DNA of 64,000 nucleotides from Exophiala sp. HKRS030 (GCA_023897205.1 JAHWDD010000011.1:434001-498000), one strand, 5' to 3'; numbered from the stretch's first letter, positions 33,694 through 46,364 are shown. Notes: generated from the sequence alone by a model not told the origin. Made by a program: numbers and translations.

Positions 33694-35575
33694 ATGGGCT
33701 CCATGGTATGGAATCGCATGGTTTTGCGACTCCCGCCAATTCTTCGTCCTCGCTGGACGTGGAGGTATCTTTTGTCCTTCAGCATTGCCACTTATGCTGT
33801 CTATAATTTACTATTCGCGCGACCCTTGCTTTCGTCCAATCTACCCGCATACACTGGGCCATATCAAGTTGGAACCATCGATCTCGAAGCACCTTGCGAC
33901 CCGAGGAGGATCAACGATGCCACGCTCAAGGAAGGACACCATCCTGCTTTCCAGGTTAGTCAGGGCAAACTCAAGATCCATCGTCCTGTATTCTTGAAGG
34001 AAAGCTGAATATGTTATAGGTTGAAACTGTGCTTTTCACCCTCTACTACCCGTCGGTAGAAGGTGCGAGATCGTCGAAGCCGCACCATCTCTGGATTCCC
34101 CGGCCACTGGGCATCGTCGGAGCTGGATATGCTCGCTTTGCTAGGATCAGTAACTTCGTCACCAACTCGATCATGACGTTTGGTCTATGGGCCTTGGCCG
34201 GCAGTGTCAAGATCCCAGCACACGTCGATGTCCCGCTCCACCATGGCCCTGCCGTCCTTCAGACTCCGGCGGGCACTTCTTCAGTCGAAGTCGATGACGG
34301 GTTTCCTGTGCTGGTGTTCTCTCATGGCATGGCTAGCTCGCGGACCCAGTATACGCAATACTGTGGAGAGCTTGCCAGTCGAGGACATGTCGTGGCCGCG
34401 ATCGAACATCGAGACGGCAGTGGACCAGGAACGGTGATCATGAATCCGGCAGGTCGTCACAGAACCTTGCTTCACTTCAGCCACCGCGACCTGCAGTGAG
34501 TTTTACTCTGGCTAAGCTTTTCCATCGACACACATGTGCTGACATTGTGTTCGCTTAGCCATGACGCCGGGCTCGACGCCGATACTTTCAAGCAAGCGCA
34601 GCTTGATTTCCGTCAAGCCGAGGTCGAGGAGACCGTGCGAGTGCTGAAGCACATCAACGCCGGCCATGGAGATCAAGTCTTTGGCCAAAACTCTCGCGGT
34701 GAGGGCCAGCACCTCAAGCACTGGCGAGATCGCCTGGCGATCAATAATGCCACAATTGGTGGTCATTCTTTCGGAGCCACATTGGCGGTGAGTTGAGATG
34801 ATCTCAATCGAAAAGCAACTGTCTGCGCTGTGCTGACACCCATTTCTGTAGTTGCAAACCTTGAAAGACGGACCCTCGAAACATCTTCCGTTTCAGAGCG
34901 CCGTCGTCCTTGATCCGTAGGCAGAAGCTTTCATATCTTGAGATATTGGGTACTTGGCATACTGACTATCTTGCAGTGGCAAACAAAGCGGACCTTTGAA
35001 TCACGACGTCAATGTCTCAACACTGGTCATCCACTCCAACTCGTGGTCTAGCAGGCATTCGATATTCTACGGCCGAGCACACTTTGACGTAGTCAAGGAT
35101 GTGGTTCTAGGTGTTTTGGAAAGGGGCAAAGCGGCATGGTTTATGACTTCACGTGCGTGGACGAGATTTTACATCCGACTCCTCCCTCTACCCCGTGCCA
35201 CCACCACTCGTAAATACTATGCTAACTTTTTGCACAGTCGGCACAAGCCACCCTTCGGTCACGGACGCTCCTTTGATCGAGCCTCTCCTTCTCAACTGGG
35301 CGACGGGGTCGAGCATCGATGCCCACGAGGGTGTACGACAGTATGTCAAAGTCTCGGAAATGTTTCTGCAGTATCAAATGTCTGGGGTGAAAAAGGGCAT
35401 CTTGTCTGAATGTGTCACCCACCCCGAGTACAACTTGCCAGAGGGAGGAAGGTCTGAAAAGGGAAAGCCTTCGAATGACATGTGGAAGTATTGGCAAATA
35501 CATGCTGCTCCTTGCGGCCCCGAAGACAGCGAGGAAGGTTTGTATCCGGAGACTAATCCGCTACTGGATGGTTAG
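33694..35575 (+). CDS. Platelet-activating-factor acetylhydrolase-type lipase (PAF-AH p/II family)
   Basis: Six exons (33694-33954, 34020-34495, 34559-34787, 34852-34916, 34977-35152, 35238-35575) give 427 residues. An N-terminal membrane segment (about 25-45) anchors it. The alpha/beta-hydrolase core shows GPYQVGTIDLEAP, VLVFSHGMASSRTQYTQYC (oxyanion strand), AAIEHRDGSGPG and the nucleophile elbow GGHSFGAT with Ser near residue 316. An acid and HPSV histidine (SHPSVTD) follow in the last exons. These enzymes release short or oxidised acyl groups from the sn-2 position of phospholipids. The motif set is clear; the natural substrate is not. Confidence 0.9.
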
Positions 35576-35713
35576 GCCAGGCATTGCCTTGCTAAATAGA
35601 AAAATGACATTCGGTATTTTCTCACAAACAATTCAGGTACATTCGCAATTCTCATGGTTGCCTGGCCTCCAACCCTTGAAACCTATCAACGAATGACCAT
35701 GTGCTGCCGCCCC

Positions 35714-37635
35714 CTAATGACCCATTTCCACTGTCGACAAATGGCGTTCGCCCTTGTGGTCGACAATTTCTCGCCGTCGGACAAGAACCTGCTTTGTACT
35801 TGCTTTGCGCGGGTTTGTCGCCTCAAAGACTTCGTCCAGCTCTTCCAGAGTCCTACCCTTGGTCTCCACGAAGAAGAAGTAGATGATCAAAAACTCAAAG
35901 CAGTCCCAGAAGACAAAGAAGACGTAGAACCAGTACCTGATATTCTTCAGAGCGACCGGAGCAGCAAAGGTGTTTACAAAGGAAGCTAGACCGGCGGTGA
36001 TCTGGAACAGAAACATCCCCTTGGCTCTCATCTCGTTCGACATGACCTCGGCCGGGTAGATTGGCTGCATGCTCGTGTAGGCAAAGGCGAAGGTGACTCC
36101 AAAGATGTAGATGAAGGCGATGCTGGCCTTGGAGGACGCCTGGGACCCGGTGTTGACGTAGCCCGCTGCCGTGCCGGCTGTGATGGCGAGACAAATGACC
36201 ATGCCGAAGGTCGAGCCGAGCATCATCTTTCGCCGACCGATGATGTCGTGGAACCGGGCACCTGTTGCCGCCGCGATCCATCCCGTCAGCGCGTAGATTG
36301 CGTTGAGCAGGAGGACCGTGTTGGTGTCGGTGATACCGACGTTGGTGAGAAGTAGAGGAAGGTAGTACGAGATAACACTGCGAGGTGATCTATCAGTCGG
36401 GCATCCATGGGGGCAAGACACAAGGCGCAAGGGAGTTAAAGTGCATTTCTTACTTGTTGCCAGAAAATTGGCCAAACCAACTCCATGCAAAGTTCAACAT
36501 GCTGCGGTATCGCCGTGACCGAGACTTGACCAAGATACGTATATCGAAGAAGTTGCTCCACGATATCAAGGGCACGTCTCTCAGGTTCGCCTGGATCTCA
36601 TTGAGCTCGAAATTGATGATAGGGTGGGAAGGGTCTCCATTTGCATGGTACTTGATGATGAACTGCCTCGCTTCGTCCACGCGATCGTTGGCTACGAGGA
36701 ACCGAGGCGATTCTGGAATGAGCCAGACCGTCATGCAGACGATCCCAGGGCAAAGCATTTGTAGCCACAAGGGTAAACGCCAGCTGAGGTTCGAGGTAAA
36801 GTGGATGTGCGTGCCGTACACGGCTAATTCAATGTCAGTATGCTTCCGGCTTGCAATTCCCAGAGGGGCGAGGATGCCCACCGAATGTCGCAATAATCGA
36901 GCCCATGTACCATAGAGTGTTGTACAGACCTGACACGGTGCCGCGGTACAATGGTGGTGCGATCTCCACCACGTACATGGGTGCAGCGGTGGTTGCCCAT
37001 GTACAAAAGAAAGAGAGCAGGAACCTGCCGCCGATGAAGACGGACACTGATGGTGGTCAGTATTTTTTGGGGAGTGAGAGGGAGAAAGAGAGAACTCACT
37101 CGACTTCGCTGTTGCTGTGACAATTGTGCCAACAATGACTCCTAGGCATCCTAGGAATATTGGGAGTTTTCTGCCCTTCCAGTCCGCCAACCAAACGAAG
37201 AATGCTCCTGTCATTTGACCGACCTGGAAAATGGCAAATACAATTCCAGTCCCGGCTTGTTCATTTTCCGACACGTTGTAGTAAGAGAGGTATTTCGGGA
37301 CCGAGTTGATACTGCCCATGAGCGAGCCATCGTATCCTGTCAATGTCAGGGAAAAAGTCACCGTAGACTTCGTATGTGAGACGAGGACTCACCGTTCATG
37401 GTGGAACATAGATAAACAATGAGGCAGCACCCATAAAGGGCAAGGTGGCCTCGACCCCATGGGTTAGGCGGGTTCTCCGCAAGTGCCGTTGCGAAATCGA
37501 CGTTGGCGACATTGATCTCTTTTTCCTGGATCACGGCTGGAGGGTCCGTGACTTCGCGAGCATCGCCTTTCTCCTGGGAACAAAAGTCAGCCGGGTCACA
37601 TGACACATGAGGGACATACGTACATCAAAATCCAT
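35714..37635 (-). CDS. MFS sugar transporter (hexose/lactose permease-like)
   Basis: Six exons (37635-37624, 37573-37393, 37336-37100, 37046-36882, 36823-36454, 36377-35714) give 542 residues with 12 predicted membrane segments. Sugar-porter signatures are visible: GYDGSLMGSIN at the first helix, DWKGRKLPIFLG after TM2, PESPRFL after TM6, GRRKMML after TM8 and ETKGRTLEELDEVFE at the end. The first exon is only 12 nt (Met-Asp-Phe-Asp); its splice signals are good, but a start within exon 2 cannot be excluded. It is convergent with the PAF-AH-type gene, 138 bp between stops. The transported sugar cannot be read from sequence. Confidence 0.9.
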
Positions 37636-39249
37636 CGTTTTGGTCTGGTTCGGTAGAAATAGTGCCTGCAACGGAGTGAAATGGTGCTACAAGGACTTGG
37701 AAAACAGGTGTCGGAAGGAATCTTGGAGTTATATTGTCCAAGAGCTCTGTGTTCAAAAGCTCATTTTGAGATCCGCCTTGGATCAGAGCGGTTATTCGCC
37801 TGATCTGGGTCGGATGGCAGCTCTCCGGGACTGTTCAGGTAAAGCGTAGCCTGATTATGATCGGGCCAGAAGGGTAGGTAGACATTGCCAGGTGGCATGC
37901 AAAGATTTCCAAGGGTCTGCGCGTATGTGGGGAGATCGAAGCCACTATACTAGAGCCCCAACAGAGATACTGCTGACTGCCGCATGATTGCAATTCGAAG
38001 AAAGGCCTTTTGTCTTGAGGCTGAGGAGCGGATCGTCACAGCGGCTCCATTTGTGGGCGGATTTTGCAAGTACCTACGGGTCAATGCCCATCTACCTGTA
38101 GTACAAACAGTGCGCTGAATCAGGCTTGACCAATGACTATATAAACATTCCGATGAAAATGACCCTGCAATTGAATAGGACCGGGATGATACTCTGCAGA
38201 CACTGTCAATATTTCATCAGCTCCATGTCCTGCACTCACAGCATAACTGGATCTCGGAGGTAGGACTTCTTGGTACTCTTCAAGGAGTTTCTTGTAGCCC
38301 CAAGGGGTTATTCTGTTAGTCAGAAGCCACTTCCTAGGTGAGTAGGGTCATATGCATTGACTGACTCCAGATGGGCGCGTGACGATCTCGCTAGACAGTC
38401 TGAGATGTTCGAGGTGATAAGACCCGAAGCGGTGCGGACAATCATGCTCCGCACTGAAACCGCAGACTGCATATCTTTATCATGGATCTCTGGCGAGGCT
38501 GGGGCACAGATCTTGCCCGATCAAGGCCAAATTCCATCGGCCATCCGGAAAGAAACTGGAAGTGGCCTGGTGCTTTGCGGGTGGGAGACCTGAGGTTGCA
38601 GTACGGATTACGAGAGCGAAAACGAGAACGAGTTCCCCGGAAAGTTGCAATGCGGGGAGAGTGCCCTACCTCCATATGCTCCACTGTACTGACAAACGGT
38701 GAAGCACTATTATGGGAGAGGTCAAAAGGACCAAGGACACGGTCAACTTTGGCCAGAACAAGGTTGATGTTTGCGAGAAGTCGTACGATCTGGACGGAGT
38801 ACTTTCTCATATTCATGCTCATACAGATATGAGATCATTACACCAGCGCTATTGTATGGCTGTCTGCACGGAGTGAACGGCCAATAAATTATCCGACGTA
38901 GTTTGATCAGTTAAGTTTTAAGCCTGGAGAGCCTGGACGTCTGCTCAGTTTTAGCGGTGGGATCGGGTGAGCTATGGCGGGTGATCAAGCCTACGACACC
39001 TAGAAAATAGTTAATTCGGGCCTAGTCAGCCCCGTAAGCTCCCCAGAGACAGTGGCCAGGCTGCTTAGGTCAGTGGCCGGCCGCTTAAAATGCCGCTTAC
39101 CTTTTCTAACATTTTGAACCTGGAAGCTATTGCATTCGTGCTGAGTACATCAAACAAGAGTTCTTTACGCCCTCTCAAACCTCACCTTGTAATGCGAGCA
39201 CTTTACAGAAATCTTTGTCTCGCAGCATGAAGTCTCTCATCTGGCCCCA
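37636..39249. other. Intergenic, 1.6 kb
   Basis: Between divergent transporter and regulator genes. A plus frame at 38482-38832 and its minus-strand shadow show no domain. I looked here for a zinc-cluster exon belonging to the 39250 regulator and found no CxxC...C pattern. Confidence 0.5.
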
Positions 39250-41535
39250 ATGCCTTCCAAATCTATTGCGCCAATCGAGATTGGGTCTTTCACAGCATCA
39301 TCACCGCAAAAGACTGAATTTATCGGTAGTGCAAGTGGCGTGTTTTTCGTAAACACCGTCTTTCGTGCATTTGCCCAGTCAGCCTCCAGCTCAAACGATG
39401 CCGAATCTCAGACATTGCATCATGATCCAGGATCGGTGGACAGCCGTCTTGTCGATCCCGAAACTCCATTGCAGACGGAGGATGAGAATGTTGCCATGAA
39501 AATCCACCTCGAACGCGAGAATACGGAAGCTCCAGCAAGATCCTATGGTATCAAGGGTCACAGATTGGGTGTTGCCCCAAGCCAGCAAACCGCCAAAGAG
39601 CTACTGATGCTGTATCTGCGCAACTGGCACCCTTTGTTCCCATTCCTTCACGGTCCAACACTCCTTGAATCGATTTCGGCCTTATACGAAATCGACGAGC
39701 CACGTTCTTCCACCAAAGACAGCCTGAGAGCTCGTTTGTGCAAAGCCATCATATGCCAATGCGTTTTCAACATAGCTGACCTTGATAACCGGGGTCAGTA
39801 TCTACCGTCCGAGTCTCGGATCGAGTCCTCGAGCAAACTACTTTCTCTCCTGGGCTATGTCGCCAACAATCACGACATTCAAACAATTCAAGCTTTGCTC
39901 GCTGCGCAGCTATACCTTGTCTCCACCATGGCCCTCCGAACTGCATCAACCGTAGGTGGAACACTGGCTAGGATTATGTATCATGCCGGCCTGCATCGTT
40001 GCCCGTATCGCTATCCACAGCTCGACCCCCAGGAATGTGATTTGCGAAAACGAGTTTTCTGGAGTGCTTATGTACTGGACAGGTATCTCAGTCAAGCCCT
40101 GGGTCACCCGCTAGGATTTCAAGATTCGGATCTCGATGTCTGTATTCCTGGCACAGCAGAACTGCACCAACCTGTCAAGTCAAATCAACAAAAAATGCCT
40201 TCGGGAGGCCATGCTGAGGAGAACGAAGTTTTGGCTCACCTTCCCAGAGAACAGTCGGCCGGACCGGCCAACGCAACAGATGTCACCTCTTCAGCAAGGG
40301 CAACTACTAGAACCGCCGAACCAGCTAGATTTCATGGGCCACGAGAGCACGCTGGTGACGAAGAACGAAATACTAGTTCGGAGATTTTGGCTAGTTACGT
40401 TCTTTACTGTCGATTGACCGGACAGGCATTGGAACTATTCCACAAATCACTTCAAAACCGCAAGATTCAAAGCGAAGACATGGTGGAACTACAGTCCGAA
40501 GTGCATTCCTGGTGGAACGGGTTGCCTGCCAGCTTACAGGACGAATATACAGGAGGAAAGATGGAGCTTTCTTCAACATTCACCTTCTTTTTCATCACCC
40601 TCTACAACCAATTGCTGCTCCTTATCAATCGCCCTTTTCTGTCGCTCTCCCCCAGGACTTTAGAATTCAGGTCGAGCCTACAAACCTGTGTCACGGCTAG
40701 CCGCCAGATAATTACCACCCTGCGCCATCAAGCTGAACGGAATCTGTCAGTGTCTTGGCCTGGGATGCTATCTGTAAGCTGGATGGCTGGGCTGGTGCTG
40801 TCGTTTGCGTGCACGTTGAGACTCTACCCGTTCAACAAGGCACAAAGGTGAGATAATCACACATGGCTCGTCATCCCACCGCAGCTAATGACTTCACATA
40901 GGGAGATTGAAGATTGCATTGAGCAGATTGCGGCCATGGACAGAAGGTGGAACAATGCAAGACATTGCGCAGAGGCATTAAGAAGCATGCTGGCAACTCT
41001 GAAACAGCAGTATACCGACGGTGTTCTGGGCCGATCCCAGGGCGGCCTAACAGCAAAATTCTTTGCTAAACCTCCGACCACCACGAAGGACAACATGTCC
41101 GTTGTTGATGAAAATAGTCCTTCCGACGCAGCTGCACATTCCCGTAAACGGAAAAGAGCAGATTTCCAAGGAGACGACCTCGAGTATCCTTCGGGCGGCC
41201 GTCAAGGCGATGCGAATGCTCCTTCAACCCAGAGAGCTGACCAAACGCACGACTTCAATCCAGATTTGGGAGGATGGCCTGTATTTGACGACGGAGTCTC
41301 TCTTACAAATTTAGAGTACATGGCACCTCAATTCACTGCTGGAACCCCCACGCTCGCAAACTTCGAAAATCCGGAGCTATTTCGCTTGCCAATACTGGAT
41401 GACTTATATGTCAATCCAGGTGCATTTGGCAACATTGGTTGGGAGGCAATGGCTAATGGGACCGGGTACGTAAACGACCTGGGTGCCTCGAGCAGTCAAA
41501 GGCACCAGCAGAGAGGGGACTATGAAATGCCGTGA
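39250..41535 (+). CDS. Fungal-specific transcription factor domain protein lacking a visible zinc cluster
   Basis: Two exons, 39250-40847 and 40902-41535, give 743 residues. The middle-homology 'Fungal_trans' domain is clear from about 115 to 480: LMLYLRNWHPLFPFLHGPTL, a helical block with LYLVSTMALRTAS, and RVFWSAYVLDRYLSQALGHP with ...SDLDVCIP. The upstream segment KTEFIGSASGVFFVNTVFRAF normally follows an N-terminal Zn2Cys6 cluster, but residues 1-25 have no cysteines. About 1.6 kb upstream gives no cluster exon. The C-terminal part is disordered with an acidic/aromatic end. It is probably nuclear. Either the DNA-binding exon is missed, has been lost, or is supplied by a partner. The convergent neighbour at 41593-42626 is a zinc-cluster-only protein. 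Confidence 0.82.
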
Positions 41536-41592
41536 ACATGCCCTCCGATCTGAAAAGCGCACTGGCTTGAGGGAGTCCAAAGTAGGTTGCAA

Positions 41593-42626
41593 TTACCACA
41601 GAAATGTATCCTCAAATTCTTGAGACAAGCCAAATTTTGCGGCTGTGCTGTTTCGATGTGGCCTCGATGAGGAGCGACGCAATATGTCTCCTACAGTTTC
41701 TGGAGCCTGTGAAGTGGCAGACCGACCGACCGACCGGTTTTCTGGAGCCAACGGCATACCATCACGGCCTGGGATGGTTTCTGCGGCTTCATGGCGTGCG
41801 TCTTGGATCGGTGACGGGTCGCCGCTAAAGCTGTCCCCAAACGGACTCGGATCACTCGGGGATGCTACCTCTAGCCGCTCAAATGAAGCGCTATCTACCA
41901 CAGTACTCGAGCCTGTGGCTGCGACCCCAGAAAGCGAATCCAAATCTTGCTTCCACAAGATCACGTCTTCCGGAGTTTGCAGAGGAAATTGTTCCCAGTA
42001 GGAGATGGCAGACTTTTTCTCCTCTGTCGTACTTAGGGTGCTGATCGTAAGGCTTGCTGGAATTCGGTGATCGAGTTCTGCGGTGAATGCCTCTGACAAT
42101 TTTTCGAGATTGGCGTTGGAGGTCGAGAGCATTCGCCACAGCAAGCGCTCTGTCTCCTTCAGACGGGTTTCGAGTGCTTCAATGTAGCCCTTGGCAGGAC
42201 CTCTGTCGATGACTTGTCAGAGCCCAAACAAGTGGCTACTCAACGCAGGATACCGAGACACGTAAACAGCTCTGGGTACAACAGCACCGGATGCATCTGG
42301 GACGACGGACCTCTTTTGTTTCCTCGGCCATACACATGTTTGCGAAAGACTTCGACATCTGCTGCAGGTAGGTCTGGACCACAGATCATTGTCAGCCATC
42401 ACCAGCATAGCGTGTTACGACTAATGATGGCAGCCATCGCTGTCAAGGTACTGTTTGACGAACCTTTGTCCGTCACACTGTGGAGGCGTCAGTATGGAGA
42501 GGAACCACTGCGGCGGTTCTTGCTGGGTTCACCAACCTTCTGCTTCCTCGCGCGACAAGCATAACATGCGGAAGTACTTCTTGGGACTGAGCTGGGTCCG
42601 GATTCACTGGATCTGGGCTGTACCAT
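41593..42626 (-). CDS. Small Zn2Cys6 zinc-cluster protein without a regulatory domain
   Basis: Four exons (42626-42537, 42477-42464, 42373-42311, 42202-41593) give 258 residues. The cluster has exact C-x2-C-x6-C-x6-C-x2-C-x6-C spacing at C21, C24, C31, C38, C41 and C48. It is spread over three exons, the middle one only 14 nt (CDGQR). A basic linker (WPRKQKRGPAKGY) and a heptad-rich dimerisation helix (IEALETRLKETERLLWRML, about 62-80) follow. The rest is Ser/Pro-rich with no middle-homology domain; usual family length is 500-900. All junctions are in phase and end at the TGG-TAA just before 41593. It stands tail-to-tail with the cluster-less regulator, 57 bp between stop codons. Confidence 0.78.
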
Positions 42627-43937
42627 ATTCTCAAGTCATAGTCACATCCATGAAGCAACGACGCTCTTTTCGACCAACTTCATGGCAGGAGCACTGGGAG
42701 GCCCACCTGCTTTGCGAATGTCGAAATGGCCAGGAAGTATTGACAAAAGTCTGCAAAGGATGATGTGACGAAGACAATCAATGGCTTCTACATTCTGTCT
42801 GTAGATTCTTCAAATATCGACCTGCTTCATGCCAAGCAAACACGTTCAGTCTCATCGGCCCAAAGTTTGGCCGAAATCCGTCGGACCAATTTTTAAGCGA
42901 CGAGCTTCAACCTCTCTACAAGTACTCCGTACATACAAGCATATTATGTCTTTGGGGCTATACCTTGGGAAAATTCGCCGAAGATACATGCTTCGAGTGA
43001 CCCCGGAAGGAGAGAAATCATCACTCTAGATTGCGCCGAGTGCTGCAGATAAGTCAAATCGTCGTCAGCTTCTTCACCCCGAGTTTACAGTCTCCAGCTT
43101 GGGTGCTGCTGAATGCTAGACTCAGCCACTCGTGGGAAAGCCTCTTTTATTTTGTGAGGCTGTGCGGGCCTGACCATCTGTAAAGTGAGATACCCAACAA
43201 TTTGATTCTTCGGACGGCAGTCTAGGAATTTCTCCATGCCTTTGAAGAGGGGAGTTGATCTGTAGGATCAAAGGATGAATCCTTCTCCAGATCCTTCAGT
43301 AAGCGGCCGCATACTCAGCCGCAAGAGGCTCGTGCTGGACTCTAACATGTGCCACCTGCACCGAAACTCGGCTGACACAGCAACCGGGGTTGGGCACAGA
43401 TCCTGATAGGGTCCAAGCGGGGCGAGAGATCGCAATGGACCCCCGTCGAGACCCCTGGGAGACTCGTCTGGTTGCCCCTAAACTATTAGCCAAGTACAGC
43501 CACCATCGATATATTTGTTTGTCAGCTCCGAATCTGTGTCCATGAGCGCCACTGACTCTTACAGTACAAGCGGTGTGCACATCATTCTTTTAGCCCTCAG
43601 ATTGAGTTTCGCCTCGCTAAATCTTTGTTTACTTTGGGCGAAAGTTGCCAAAGGACTCGAAGGATTGTTGAGCTAAGAATCCTTGTCGCCCCTGCAAACG
43701 TTTCTATTTACTATAAGTAGAGAGCATAATATCTCACTGCCGCAATTATCTCGACCTATACACAAAGTTCGGACTAGACTTCAGGGGAGTTTTTCATACT
43801 TTTGAACGTTTGCGTCTTTTCGAAATGAGAACCCGACATTGAGTCTGCCCAAGAGCTCTTGAATCCTCCATTGTTGTTTTATAATCTGTTCTGACAATAC
43901 TCGATCATCTTGAATTTCTCATCGTTACATCACAGTC
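42627..43937. other. Intergenic, 1.3 kb
   Basis: An exact GTACTCCGTAC lies at 42922-42932. A TATA-like TATAAGTA near 43716 is about 220 bp upstream of the protease ATG. No gene recognised. Confidence 0.45.
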
Positions 43938-45567
43938 ATGATGAAATCCTCTCTGGTGGCTGTTCTCGGTCTGGCGACCATGGGGCTGGCCGCTGACGGG
44001 TTTGTCAAGATGAATCTGCATAGGGACCCGATGCAGCAAAGCAAGAGTATGTTGGCGCGCAGACAGGCTGATACACTCGAAGAAGACGTCACTCTGGCTA
44101 TACAAGGGTCAGCTTACTGGTTGGATCTCACCATTGGGACACCGCCTCAAAAGTTCAAGCTCCAACTCGACACGGGCAGCAGTGACCTTTGGGTCCCTGC
44201 GGCGAATGCAACCGCTTGCGTCAGGCACCACCGCACCAGTTGTCCAGGCGGTGCGTTCAATGTCAACAAATCGACCACGGCTGAAATCACCATCCCGTGG
44301 CAATGGGAAGTAGCGTACGGAGATGGGACCGCCGACGGCGGCGACTACTTCACCGATGTTGTGGTCATCGGCAACGACACAATCGAGGCTGGTGTCATGC
44401 AGCTCGGCCTGGCCATGATCACTGTCGATGGTCCCGTTGTCCAGAATGACGGCCATGGTCTTGTCGGAGTCGGGTACTCCAGCTTACAGTCGGGTGTGAT
44501 GACTGGCATATTCGAGGCAGACAAGGCGCCACCGACCCTTCCCGGAGCGCTGGTAAAGGCCGGCGCCATCGACCGAGAAGCCTACAGCCTGTACCTGAAC
44601 GACTTTCAAAGTGGCGAGGGTGCGGTGCTGTTTGGAGGCGTGGACTCTAGCAAGTACACCGGCGAACTCGTGGCTCTCCCCATCCTTCCCACGCCAGACA
44701 ATTTCTCGGACTACACGCGCTTTGAGATTGCTTTGACCGGAATCTCTCTGACTGACGCGAATGGGACACATAAACTGACAGACGATGACTTTGCCGTGTC
44801 CGCGCTCATCGACAGTGGCACCGTCTCCCAGACGCTCCCGAAGTCGGTCTACAATGCAATCCTCGCGGGGCTCGGGGCCAGCAACGACCCTTACTTTGGT
44901 GTGCCGGCCGTCCCTTGCGTGTATGGGGACGCGAACATCTACATTACATATAGTTTTGGAGGTCCAGGTGGCCCCTCGATCGACGTACAACTGTCGGAAC
45001 TACTTGGCCCCGGGCAACCCGACACGACGTTTTACGAAGATGGCACCCCGGCCTGCCCTGTTTTCATACTGGAGGAAACCGAGGAACTCGGTTACATCTT
45101 GGGCGACTCGTTCATGCGTTCGGGGTATTTTGTCTACGATCTCGAGAACAACATGATGGCCATTGCGCAGGCTCGTCTCAACTCGACCGAACCCGAGAAG
45201 ATCGTCGCCTTCTCCAGCGGAACGGGTATCCCCGGAGCGACTTCGACAAACACATTCACAGATGTACCGACGCCGAGTGCCGGTGGCGCTGAGCAGCCGG
45301 GAGCGAAGACCACTGCCGCAGCTTCAGCGACTGCCACTTCACGTGTGCCTATAGGGTAAGTCCCACATCTTGTTTGGATCGATGGCATCTCGGCTAACTT
45401 GTGCAAATAGTTCTCCAACTTTCGCCCTTGGTAGCGTAACCAGCGAGCTCGGTGCTTCAAAGACAGGCTCCTCATCATCGGGCAAACAGAATTCGGCGTC
45501 AAGTACTCTTGTGTCCACATGGGCTGCAGTCGCCGGTGTTGTCATGAGTTTACTAGTTATTTTTTAG
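43938..45567 (+). CDS. Pepsin-like aspartic endopeptidase, probably GPI-anchored (yapsin-like)
   Basis: Two exons, 43938-45355 and 45411-45567, give 524 residues. A signal peptide (MMKSSLVAVLGLATMGLAA) and short propeptide end near LARR, a Kex2-type site. The catalytic aspartates are DTGS (78-81, in LQLDTGSSDLWVP) and DSGT (292-295), with flap-like VAYGDGT between them and GYILGDSF late in the second lobe. After residue about 430 comes a Ser/Thr-rich stalk. The second exon ends in a hydrophobic tail (STWAAVAGVVMSLLVIF) preceded by small residues, the pattern of a GPI signal. Fungal members work at the plasma membrane/cell wall in processing of surface proteins or nutrient release. Confidence 0.9.
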
Positions 45568-45758
45568 ATGCTGTGGATACCAATAATGTATTCTGATACA
45601 ATATCTTTATGTCCTATCAATCATGTCCTTTCCTATTGACCAAGTTATTTCACATCCTTGATAACCAATAACGAACGACCCGAAGAGACCCTACATCATG
45701 TTTGGCTGGCCCTCAATGTAGATCCAATATAGGTCCGTTGTCTCATGTCATGGGCATG

Positions 45759-46364
45759 TCAAAGCTGGGGTATTCCTCTCGGGCCAATCTCGACACGTTT
45801 CTTCAATTCAGACTCGGTCGTCCCTCCAGAAGATAATCGCCGTATATAGTCCTCGGGGTCAAAGTCGACGCCGATCGGGTTTTCCGCGAACTCCTTGGAC
45901 TCCATGAACTCGGTCGCGGCTTCGGACGTGTCAAAGTTGTCGACCTGGGTTTCGAGCATGTTTCCGTCGGGGTCTTTGTAGTAGATGGATGTCGTCGGCC
46001 CATGGTTCACACACCACACTGGTTCGATGTTGCTACCGCCCCTTTGTCGTTTGCGCTGTCGGTACGACAGCAGAAGATCGGACAGAGAGTCGAAGGTGAA
46101 TGCAATGTGTTCGAGTCCACAAGAATTCACATTCCTATCTTGGGTGTCTGGCATGGCCACGAGGGCGATGCGATGATGTTCGTCGTCGTAGGTGATGAAT
46201 GCCAGGAAGTCGTTGGCGTGGACCACCTCGGCCCCCAGGAACGCCGTGTAGAATTCCACCATGGCACGGAACTTGTTGGTCCGCAAGACGACGTGGGCGA
46301 GGCGAGATGGGCTCATCACTTTCGTCGCAGGGGCGTCATAATCGATCTTCTTCTCGGCGGCCAT
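45759..46364 (-). CDS. Glyoxalase/VOC-family protein (extradiol dioxygenase-like fold)
   Basis: Single exon, 201 residues. Two beta-alpha-beta-beta-beta units of the VOC fold are visible: RLAHVVLRTNKFRAMVEFY at about 21-39 and GLEHIAFTFDSL at about 83-94. A metal triad of H24, H86 and E138 (in DPDGNMLETQ) is plausible. Fungal proteins of this type are usually annotated as biphenyl-2,3-diol dioxygenase-like, but substrate is not known for most. It could be a dioxygenase, lyase or resistance protein. Confidence 0.82.
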   Translation of the reverse strand: MAAEKKIDYDAPATKVMSPSRLAHVVLRTNKFRAMVEFYTAFLGAEVVHANDFLAFITYDDEHHRIALVAMPDTQDRNVNSCGLEHIAFTFDSLSDLLLSYRQRKRQRGGSNIEPVWCVNHGPTTSIYYKDPDGNMLETQVDNFDTSEAATEFMESKEFAENPIGVDFDPEDYIRRLSSGGTTESELKKRVEIGPRGIPQL

